Positions 55,489 through 64,000 of a stretch of DNA of 64,000 nt are shown here, piece after piece. Source of the DNA: Poa pratensis (lineage: Eukaryota > Streptophyta > Magnoliopsida > Poales > Poaceae); the NCBI GenBank assembly GCA_947311845.1, contig CAMZMU010000063.1, positions 122,853,259-122,917,258 on the forward strand. The letters are read 5' to 3'. Numbering within the stretch: the stretch's first letter is position 1; each line of letters opens with the position of its first letter. Below the pieces are notes generated by a model that worked only from the letters and a program-made list of their open reading frames with translations, ran no database searches and was not told the origin of the DNA. The position numbers were made by a program, and so were the translations under genes.

Positions 55489-58400
55489 ATGGCGCCCAAG
55501 GCAAAGCCATCCGATGATAAACGCAAGATCTCCTGCAACTGGGAAGGATCCTGGGTAACGGAGCAGACTCTTGCAGACCTCGCCGATGCTGGCTTCTTGC
55601 CGCCGAAGGAGGACAACATCTGGCGGGCGCCAGGTGATGAGATCGAGCCGCGCCCCAAGCCCAACGAACTGGTGATGTTCGTGGAGCACGTGGAGCGTGG
55701 GTTCACGCCTCTCGGCTCCCTCTTCTTCCGCAACCTGATGCAACGCCTGGGCCTCCGCCTTCATGACATCGGACCCAACTCAATGCTCCAGGTGAGCAAT
55801 TTCCATGTACTGTGCGAAGACTATCTCGGCATAGCCCCCAATATCGATCTGTGGCTAGCCTCTTTTTCTTGCAATAGCCAGCTTGTCTCCAAAGGTGGCG
55901 CCTACGTTCAGGTCGGCGCCATCTCTCTACAGTGCCACAGAAACTCTTGTCTTCCCAAGCTAGCCCTGGCGAATCGTCCCAGGGCTTGGCAAAAATCTTT
56001 CTTTTACTGTCAAGACACTTCTCCGGAGAGCGAGACTCGCCTCCCTGCTTGGTCCAACTCTCTTTTCATGCCTTCTGAGGCACTAAAATCCAAACCTCGA
56101 GATGCCGCAACATCCTTCGTGAATGAGTCGCTGATCAAGGTCGTGCCTTAATTGAGCACGGCCTTACTGGCCATGATCTTCTTTCTTGCTGGACGAAATG
56201 GCGCATCCAGCCAGTGAGTCCCCGTCAACGGTCCTTCCTTGAGTGCTCTGGCACTTCTGCTGATGTTGACCGCGTCAAGGCTGCTGACTGGGAGCCTGAA
56301 GATTGGGTGGAGTTCGTCACCCGTGTGACTGAGGAGAAGAACATCTCCTTCGACAAGGTGGGGCTCGCCCCTTTTAGCGTTAACAACAAGCCTTTTGAGG
56401 TAACCCTCCTCCTCTAGTCCTTTGTCCTTATAGTAGAGCTGCCTTTCTTTTTGATATTAAGGTCTTCCCTTTTCTGTATCAGGCTGATGAGAACTACTGG
56501 TCGCTTCCCGCGGCTGGTGCGGGCACTGCTGCTCCCAAGCGTGCCGCAAAGAAGAAGTTACTGTCCGCTTTAGAGGGCAGTGAAGTCGCTGACATCCCAT
56601 CTGTTGCCACTGCGGCTTCAGCTGATGAAAATACTGATCTGGAGGAGGATGACAGTCCTGTGCCAACCGCGAGCCCTCCTGCGGCTGATCCAACTCCCCG
56701 CAGGGCCTCAAAGAGACTATCCCGCGAGGAGCCAGAGCTTAACGCTCTGGAAAATCCTGAAGTCATCAAGCGTCGCAAACCCGCAGTGGACGCGACCCCT
56801 CCTGCTACCAGGCGTGTGCTTAGGACCACCGCCTCGGCTGAAGAAGACATGGAACCCCATTCCTGGTAATTCTCGCTGCCTTGGTATCCTGAATGCACAT
56901 TCCTTCATTTCCTTTTATTAACATCTGGACCTCTGGTTGTAGACTCAGGGTTCCAAGGTGTGTCATCGCCGTCAAGCGATGGCCTTATGGCCTCTGTGAA
57001 GATGGCTCCAGAGTTAGTAACATTCTTTTGTTCTCATAGCATTTTTCTTCTGTCGCGCATGTTTCTCCTTATATAATTGTCTTGTTCTTGCAGAGCTGCA
57101 GTTGATGCTACAACCGTGGCTGATCTGGGAGTTGTCTCCGCGGCTGTGGTTGAGCCGCCTAAGGCGCTTGCGGCTCATACTGCCATGGTGGAGGGCACAG
57201 CCACCACTGATGACTGGCTTCGTCGCCTGCCCCTAACACGGTTGCCCAGGAGGTAGCTCTAAAGGATGGGACAGGTCCCCTCGTTGCCCCAGACACAGAG
57301 GAGATGGGTCCCGCAGCCACAGTCGAAGCACCGCTGGTTGAGTCGCCAGCGGCTGTTAATCAGAAATCGCCTGTGCTGCGCCTTGAGTTAGCCTCCTCTT
57401 CCTCATCATTGAGCCACGCAGAACAGCTATCTCAGGCCATTATTGCTTCAAGCAACAAACAAGCTGCAGAGCTGTGTGAGGCACTCTCCAATTTATCTTC
57501 GGCTTACAAGGTAATTATTTCTCTTATCTTGTCTGTCTCTAGCCCCCAAGGATCAAGGCCTTCTTTGACGTAAAGGGGGACTTGGTACTTCTTTTTATAA
57601 TAACTTCTCACAAATTACTGCAAACTTCTCCGCTGCCCTTTATCTGTTGATCTTCTGTCTTTTAGGAAGAATTATATACTGTGACTGCGGAGAAGCTTGC
57701 TCTGGAGAAGCAATTGCAGGAGACTCCCTCTGAGCTTGAGAATCTGCGCAAAATCCTTCTCCAACGCGAGGCTGAACTGAAAGAAAAAGACACCAGAATT
57801 GGCGATCTTACTGACGAGGGCTTCAAGCTATCTGAACAAGCCAAGGCCACTGAGCTGCGGCTTAATTTTTTTGAAGAAAAGTCTCATGAGAGGATCCAGC
57901 AGCAAGATTGTCAAATCAACGCCCAAAAGGATGCCATTACTCGAACCAATGAGGATGCGCGGCTTAAAGCTGTGGAGATTGGCGACCTCAAGAAGAAATT
58001 GGCGAAAGTGTCTGACGTCCACAACCTTGTCCATGCTAAAGTTTCCATCATGACCCAAGAGTTGACTGGTATGTTTTGCAGTCCACAACTTCACTTTCCC
58101 TTAGCTTTCTTTGTTTGCATATAGCTGTGCTAATTGATGGCTGCCATGTTATAGGTGAGGATGCTAGAACGCAGAAAGGCAGCACACAAGAGCAGCTGGA
58201 GCATATCCGCGAGTTTGCGCACAAGGCTATCGATGGAATGAAGAAATTATCAGCTTGCCTTTTGCCAACCAAGTCTGTCCCCGCTGATGCTGAAGGATTA
58301 TTGAAAAGGCTGCTCAAAGCGCCTCAGTACTTCTTGGACTGGAAAGAATCTTCTGCTCGCTATGGCGCGGCTCATGTGCTTGCCTTGGCTAAAACATATG

Positions 58401-58777
58401 ATCCATCCTTCGATGCTGCCAGGGTCGCACAAGGCAAGCCTTCAAAGAAGACGGACGGCACCGAGCTGACATCCTCAGAGTATGCGGCTACATGGAAGGG
58501 TATGCGAGGCCATGCGACTGAACTTGTGGACGGAGTGGACCTAGCGACCTTTCTGGGGAAATATCATTCAGATGGGTCGAGGTTCGAGAGGTTACCCACA
58601 GCATCAACCAGCGTGGCTGCTCCTCAAGAGAAGAACTCCTGTCCAGGTGTGTCCAGCTCCTCAGCCCCCAAGCCTGCAACTGACAAGCCTTCAAGCAAGA
58701 CTGCGACTGCTGCTCCTGCCAAGCCTGGTAAGCCGCCAGTGCCTCCTACTCACAAGCCAAAAGCTGGGAAGAAGTGA
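55489..58777 (+). pseudogene. Antisense gene of element H ('putative gypsy type transposon' family), six exons
   Basis: Exon 1 starts at ATG 55489. Its core has V-M-F-V-E-H-V-E-R-G-F, L-H-D-I-G-P-N-S and L-C-E-D-Y-L-G-I-A-P, the same arrangement as the element F gene. Putative introns with GT..AG ends are 56400-56482, 56866-~56948, 57017-~57095, 57511-57665 and 58069-58154. Exon 2 is Ala/Pro/Ser-rich with a basic K-R-R-K motif. Exon 5 is a coiled coil and exon 6 holds a conserved C-terminal domain and a Lys/Pro tail ending at TGA 58777. Frameshifts at about 56147 and 57230 break it. Related genes are known as additional ORFs of Tat-lineage retrotransposons. The biochemical role is unknown. 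Confidence 0.72.
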
Positions 58778-59275
58778 GTGAAAAACAATGTTATGGTGAA
58801 GTTAGCCCTTAGTGGCTTGTAATAATTGCTGAAATGGTGTGTTAGCAAGAATGTTTTATGGTTATTAAGTACTCTCATCAATACAAGTTCCGACCAATAG
58901 TCTGGTCCTTATGATTTGTCTCGGTTTTCCTTACTTAGGCCTTTACGCGGCTCAGTATTTCCTAGAAACATGTGTGTTCAGGGTCGAGAGCGGCCATGAT
59001 AGGCGATCAAGCTCGATTGACGCCACACCCCAGTACTTTGGCCGCATAATGCAAGTCGCATCCAAGTGAAGGTTGAGTATAATCACGATAAATGCCACTC
59101 GTTTGGCGATTCCAAGGTAATAGGCCGCGCTCAGAAAGCTGCCGCACCCCCAAGGAACCAATGATTAGAAAATGAAAGACTCACAACTCAATTGGTAGTT
59201 TGAGGCGAAACGACAGCCACCTACATAGTAGGGGTGCCGGCTTTATTTCAAAATAATTATATGATACATAGGGTC
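58778..59275. other. Spacer between antisense gene and repeat zone of element H
   Basis: It starts as the 3' UTR of the plus-strand gene (GTAATAATTGCTGAAATGG). After it comes sequence without a protein-like frame on either strand. Confidence 0.55.
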
Positions 59276-59459
59276 GGTCGCACCTTAGTGACAACAAGAA
59301 GTGATTCAGTGGGTCGGTCGCGCCTAGGTGGCGACCAGATTTTTTATGCACAGGTACGGCCGCGCCTGAGTGGCAGCTAATTCCTGATACATGGGTTGAT
59401 CGCGCCTAAGTGGCGATCCAATTTGATACATATGGTACGGTCGCGCCTAGGTGGCGACC
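59276..59459. repeat. Five hairpin-forming GGTCGCGCCTAGGTGGCGACC repeats
   Basis: Copies lie at 59276-59296 (degenerate), 59316-59336, 59358-59376, 59398-59418 and 59439-59459, at a regular ~40-bp spacing. Each arm pair (GGTCGC / GCGACC, or GATCGC / GCGATC) can form a 6-bp stem. The copy at 59398-59418 has G-to-A and C-to-T changes that keep pairing (GATCGC..GCGATC). Confidence 0.85.
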
Positions 59460-59559
59460 GGAGTTGAGGTTTGAGCCCTGAGTGGCCAGCTTGATACTGC
59501 GAACCCTTGTTGGTTCTGTTATAATTATTGATGGCGACTCGTGGTGGTTGGGGTATCCC

Positions 59560-62500
59560 TTATTGCCGATGGCCTACAGCTCTTGCCCTTCTTGCGGCTG
59601 TAATTTGAAGTCGCAGGTCAGGCAGGTGTCTTTTGGCTTCCACGATGTCATCAAATTTTTGTTGCGGCTCAGGAGCAGGCGCATTTTTTGCGACACAAGC
59701 TTCTTTGGCCATAGCCCTGTCGCCTTCTTCGCATTCTTGTGCTATTTCTTTATTGCCATCTATTGTGATTATTCCCTTAGGACCAGGCATTTTTAGCTTC
59801 AGGTACACGTAGCACGGTCGAGCCATGAATTTTGCGAACGCTTCTCTGCCAAAGAGGGCATGGTATGGGCTCTGGAAATCTACAACCTCAAACCAGACGT
59901 ACTCGCTTCTGAAGTTGCTCTGCGTCCCGAAGGCGACTTACAGGTTGATTCGCCCCAATGGCTGAGCTGATATGCCAGGCACGACTCCGTGAAACGTTGT
60001 TCTGGACGGGTGCAGCTGTTTTTCTTGGAGATTCATCCTCTTGAAGGTCTCATAGTATAGTATGTTTATGCTGCTGACTCCATCCATCAGTACCTTGCTT
60101 AATTTGTATCCTGCGACTTGAGGGGCAACCACTAGCGCGAGCTTGCCTCCTTCATTTATCTCCCCTGGATGATCTTCGCGGCTCCAAACTATTGGTTGCT
60201 CAGACCACTTCAGCCACTGTGGTACAGCTGGTACTACGGCGTTAACAGCTTGGTTGCGCCGTCGCAGCTTCTGCTCCCTCCTTGAGGTATTAACCACAAT
60301 TGTGTGGTACTGACCCAGCTGCTTTGGGAACTGCAGTTGGTCTGGCTGTGGGTTTGGAGCAGCACTGTGGTGGCCTCCACCGTGATTGCCTCCTTTGTTG
60401 TTCTGATTGTTGTTATTCCCATTAAGCGGCTGCCCATCCTTCCACTTTTTGTAATGGTAGCATTGCGCTTTTGTGTGGTTGGGTGGTTTTCCATCTTTTC
60501 CCACATGGATGTCACAGGGACGGTTGAAAACTTCTTCCAAGTTAACTGGGTGGAAATTTCTTCCTCTGCCACTACTTGGCTTGTAACGAGTGTTCGTATT
60601 TGTGACTAATCCCGAGTTTCCTTCCTCGTTTTTGCGCTTGTTGTAACTCGCATTACTGTTGCTAGCTTGCTGTTGCTGAGGCTTGCTGCTGGTCTTCTTT
60701 CCTTTGCCAGTAGTTTCCTCTTCTTCCCCATCAGACGCGTCCTTGGTTTTATCCGAACTTGCATACTTGTTAGCCGCTGCCATCACCTCGCTGAGGCTCT
60801 TGACTTTGTCCTTCATGCGACCCAGTTTATGGGCCAGCGGCTCAAACTTGCAGTTTTTCTCCATAACTAGGACGGCTGAGCTTGGGGGTATGTTGTCTGA
60901 GAAGTGTATAATTTCTGCCACTCTCCTCATCCAATGGCGACTTGACTCGCCTTCTTTTTGCACGCAGCGCTCAAGATCTTCTATACTGCAGAGTCGCTTG
61001 CATGTTCCTTGGAAGTTCTTGACGAAAGCTTCCTTCATCTTATCCCAAGAATTTATTGAGTTTGGTGGTAGGTTTTGTAACCAAATGTGGGCTGCGCCTT
61101 CCAACATCATGTTTAGGTATCGGGCGCAGATTTCTTCAGATGCGTTGAGAATGCTCATGCCCATCTCATAATTGTTGAGCCAAGTGACCGGGTCCATACT
61201 TGGGTTATAATTTGCGACCTTGCGAGGTCCTTTGAAATCTGTAGGAAACGGCTCGGACCTAATCCTCTCGCTGAAGCAGACTGGACCCTTAAGTCGCGAT
61301 GACAAGTTGGATGGAGCTGGCCTCCCTGCCTGATTAACCATTGCATGCATCTGCACACCTTCTGCGGGTTGAACTTGTACCACCTGTTGGTTCTCCCTTT
61401 GTCGCCTGGCTGAACTTGAAGTCGCAACCTGCGGCGACTCGGCTCGGATGCTTCTTTCCGCTGTTACTCTACTGTTATAGGGGGTTGCGTGCATTCGTCC
61501 CCCATGTTCAGACATGTTTGCCTGTTGTACCACTGCTGTGCTCAACATCTCAATGGCGTGCCGCGCCTCTCTGTCCATCGGTGCGTTTCCTACAGGTGTC
61601 AACCTGGCTAAGATGTTGGTAGCCGCATAGAGATTCTCCACTGGGCTAACATAGTGTCCTTGCGGTGTATGGAACCTTTGAGGCTGCGGTGCCGGCTGCT
61701 GCACAAAAGTTGGTTGTGGCGACGGAGGCGGCATGATAGACCTGTTGTTAGCTTGCACCAAAGCTCTTGACCCTGGTGCTTCCGCCGTTCTTGGCGCCGC
61801 AAAAGATGGAACTACAGGCGCAAATGCTGGCGATGCCATCGTCCGCAATGCAGGCGCGACTAAAGGCGCCGTGTATGAGGGTGCTGCGACTGATGGTACT
61901 GTGGCTTCTGGCCACGCGACTAGACGCGCTGCATTTGTCGCGACCGATGGGTTCGCGTGGGGTAGCGCTGTGGCTGCTGGTGTATCGACTGCAGGGACCG
62001 CGGCTGTAGGTCCAGGGGTGGGTGATTGGAATAACTCCATGGGATTTACTGTTCCTGGCTGCATGTGACTGAACTGACGTCGGTGTGGCAAGGTGCTTGG
62101 TTCTCCTTGTAGGATGATGGTGTCTTCGGCGAGTCGCTGTTGTTCTTGCTGGAGGCGCTGGTCCTCGCGTGCGAGCCTGCTCCTTTCATCCACAATCCTT
62201 TGGACTTCATCGTACAGCTCAATCCTGGTAGCTTCCAACTCCGCTGCTCTTGCGGCGGCGTTAACTGCTCTGGGTCATCCCGACCGTCGTGTTGGGGGTT
62301 GTTCTTGGGCCTCCTTCCGTAGGTACAACTCCGGTTGGGGCTTCGCTGTCTGTGACCCCTGATGCCGCGACTCCTGGGGTGGCCGCAGCGGGTGCCGCGC
62401 GACTCGAACTGAGCTCTGCGACTCCTGATCCTTCTGGTGCGACTTGTTCCGCTGCTTCTGGTGCCGTGGGTGCTAAGCTGCCCTGCGACATGCCCAGCCC

Positions 62501-62851
62501 TTCCTCTGCTTCCAAGGTCCTGTAGATCCCTTCCATGCACTGATCTCCTACGGAGGGCGAGCTGCCACCCCTAGGGTTTCCACAGAGCCTTTCCTCGAGT
62601 ACATACTCAATGGATTGGGCTTCTTCATCTTCGAGCGTCAGCGGCTCGTTGTTGGTAGATTCTTCTTCTTCATCCACAGTTACGGCGACTCCTTCTTCTG
62701 AGTCGCCCGGCTGTGATGGGTCTTCTGTCTCGCCGCCGATGAAGCCGACGAAAATATGAATAGATCCAAACGGGATGATGCGACCTGTCTCCAGGTAATC
62801 AGCTTCTGGTCCCCAGCTTGAATCGTCAATGAGAGGCGTGCCATCGACCAT
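59560..62851 (-). pseudogene. gag and truncated protease of element H
   Basis: An N-terminal frame (62851-62261, M-V-D-G-T-P-L-I-D-D..) is acidic. A frameshift near 62250 leads to the main frame, which is open from 62238 to 59938. That frame has a Gln/Glu-rich coiled start and a Pro/Ala-rich linker. The gag core has W-L-N-N-Y-E-M-G-M, A-H-I-W-L-Q-N-L-P and F-V-K-N-F-Q-G-T. A Cys/His motif C-D-I-H..H-T-K-A-Q-C follows, and then the start of an aspartic protease (K-V-L-M-D-G-V-S-S-I-N-I-L-Y). The catalytic region reads D-G, as in Tat elements. A TAA at 59938-59940 interrupts, after which the same frame continues to 59560. RT is absent. The long open gag suggests relatively recent activity with helper-supplied pol. 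Confidence 0.82.
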
Positions 62852-62923
62852 GATGATGTGGCCGATGGCGAGATCTTCAGCTCCTTCATCGATCCTGCGC
62901 GGAACGTGATGCTCTTGACCGCA

Positions 62924-62943
62924 GGCCCCACGGTGGGCGCCAA
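62924..62943 (-). other. Primer-binding site of element H
   Basis: On the minus strand TTGGCGCCCACCGTGGGGCC follows the 5' LTR after one base. The same primer string is common in large maize and rice Gypsy elements. I do not assign the tRNA with certainty. Confidence 0.75.
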
Positions 62944-62944
62944 C

Positions 62945-63468
62945 TGTCGTGGGTTTGTCACGTCAGATGTCATGGATGACTTCGTAGGTGTGGGATTTGC
63001 GCGAGTCAATCGTCTCCGAGCTTGGCATCGCAGGAACAAGGACGAACACAGATTTACCCAGGTTCGGCCCCTCAATGTGAGTTAAGACCTACTTCCTGCC
63101 TACCCTACCTTGGTATTGATATGATATATGTGGTGTTACAATGGTGGCGATCCGATCTAGGAACTCGCCGTTAGAGCTAGGGTTCTAGGGCTTGATAGCT
63201 TGACCCTGTCTAAATCCTGCGAATCCTCTTTATATACACAGAGGCTCGCTAGGTTACAAAGGAAACTTTCTCCACAAGGAATACATCGACTGGAACCTAC
63301 TTGGAGACTAACTCCTCCTCACGTCTTCCAGGATATGTCTTCTAGATCTTTCTCCTTGTGGCGGTGCGATATTGGGCTTGCTTTTATGTAGGCCTTTATT
63401 GTGCGAGTAAGATGAGTCGCACTCATCAACATGGGCCGCGGGTTAATCCACAAAGTATTCCCCCGACA
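62945..63468 (-). repeat. 5' LTR of element H
   Basis: On the plus strand it runs from TGTCGTGGG to CCCCCGACA, so in element orientation it is TGTCGGGGG..CCCACGACA. A TATA-like TATATA lies at 63232-63237 on the complementary reading. The block ACCCAGGTTCGGCCCCTCA is shared with solo LTR E. Confidence 0.88.
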
Positions 63469-63473
63469 CATGG

Positions 63474-64000
63474 GGCGCAAGAGAGAAAAGAGGCTCGAGA
63501 GGCGAAAAACCAGCGAGGGAATTATAACAAGCTTTGAACTTAGCTTCGCGAGACGATCGCTTGTAGGGGGCGTCTTGTTCCCTAAGGAGGTGTTTCTTCC
63601 TCTCGAGGCTGCCTGAGGCTGATCTTCGAGCCTTGTTTTCCTGCGTAGGAGAAATAGGCATACCCACAAGCAATGCATGGTTGTACAACTCACGCGCGCT
63701 CATAGGTTCCCTTATGTGTGTCTCGCGAGGAGAATAAGCACCAAGGTCCTTGGTGAGGTGACGTGCATGGGAGCAGGCCCATGAGTTCAGAGCTCGGATC
63801 CTTTGGGTTTTGCGATGCTGCTAGGATGTTCCCGAGGCACAGGCACCGTGCTCTGCACCTGCTCGCGAGATGCGCATGTGGGTGAGTATGAGCGTGAATG
63901 ATTGCAGAAAAACAGCTGCTTACCGCGGCAATATTACATAACGGCGCCAAGGCGCATAGGTTCATGCTGAGATGAAATTGTTCATTACATTTGGCGTGGC
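63474..64000. other. Element F sequence right of element H, no gene seen
   Basis: It continues the sequence left at 55219. Frames on both strands are short and not recognised. The phrase CTCGAG(A/G)GGCG and CGCGAG-rich stretches resemble the 3' part of solo LTR E, in line with a Tat-type relative. Confidence 0.45.

Larger units (their letters stand above)
55220..63468 (-). mobile_element. Element H: non-autonomous Tat/Grande-like Gypsy element with antisense gene
   Basis: CATGG at 55215-55219 and 63469-63473 is the target duplication, so both outer ends are original. In element orientation it reads 5' LTR 63468-62945, primer site 62943-62924, gag plus truncated protease 62851-59560, a zone of palindromic repeats, then an intron-containing gene on the opposite strand. 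It ends in a 3' LTR reduced to ~65 bp (55284-55220). RT, RNase H and integrase are absent. A 524-bp LTR and the TTGGCGCCCACCGTGGGGCC primer site, together with the antisense gene, resemble the Tat/Grande lineage. Confidence 0.88.
37019..64000 (-). mobile_element. Element F: outer Tat/Grande-like element, interrupted by G and H
   Basis: What is visible is the additional gene (plus strand, 37114-54912 without element G) and the downstream non-coding part (54913-55219, continuing 63474-64000). By analogy with element H the body of the element should lie on the minus strand to the right. No LTR is seen at the left junction with element C, so its 3' LTR was probably lost. Strand and lineage are inferred from H. 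Confidence 0.5.

Noticed and set aside
59276..59459. Repeat array as CRISPR
   Set aside because: Spacers are not unique-like and repeats are imperfect palindromes in a retrotransposon; no associated genes.

Overview
The window is intergenic nuclear DNA from a large-genome grass, most likely Pooideae (Triticeae/Poeae-like). The evidence is almost wall-to-wall nested transposable elements of grass type: CACTA elements ending in CACTACTGGAAAA, Athila-type Gypsy LTRs ending in a TGATACGT/CACAAGTATAGGGG motif, a Tekay-type chromovirus with 4.1-kb LTRs, and a SIRE/Maximus-like Copia element. Only two small host-type genes are recognisable, and both are damaged. There are no rRNA or tRNA genes, no CRISPR arrays and no bacterial features.

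Layout. 1-8.7 kb: a CACTA element (1323-4186, target duplication AAT), a small element with inverted palindromic ends (about 4293-4943), a broken plus-strand GRF-type zinc-finger gene (6592-7190) and a broken minus-strand small gene (8151-8555) with its TATA box. 8.7-13.6 kb: a complete short Athila-like retrotransposon (element A, target duplication GTTTA) that landed about 50 bp upstream of that TATA box. 13.6-15.3 kb: a 332-bp tandem duplication and the 3' end of a truncated minus-strand ORF.

15.3-30.1 kb: a larger, decayed Athila-like element (element B, minus strand). A second CACTA element (15997-18403) sits in its 3' LTR, a Helitron (19213-21308) and an unclassified insertion lie in its 3' internal part, and only gag/protease and post-pol remnants are left. 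Element C, a Copia element (LTR start 30084), interrupts B's 5' LTR. C's own 5' LTR carries two solo LTRs (D 31922-34306, target duplication ATTCC; E 34627-35708, target duplication GTTGG). C's gag is cut off at about 37018.

37.0 kb to the end: element F, a Tat/Grande-like element of which an additional gene ('putative gypsy type transposon' family) is visible. That gene is split by a full chromovirus (element G 37275-51478, target duplication GCCTC). Element H, a second non-autonomous Tat-like element (55220-63468, target duplication CATGG), is inserted downstream of the gene. H has gag plus a truncated protease on the minus strand and an intron-containing gene on the opposite strand.

The matching target duplications give a nesting order: B before C before D and E; C before F before G and H; B before its CACTA and Helitron insertions. 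All pol/gag reading frames except the small ORF of A carry frameshifts or stops, so no element here looks autonomous. Boundaries were read by eye. Lineage names come from motif recognition, not from a database search.
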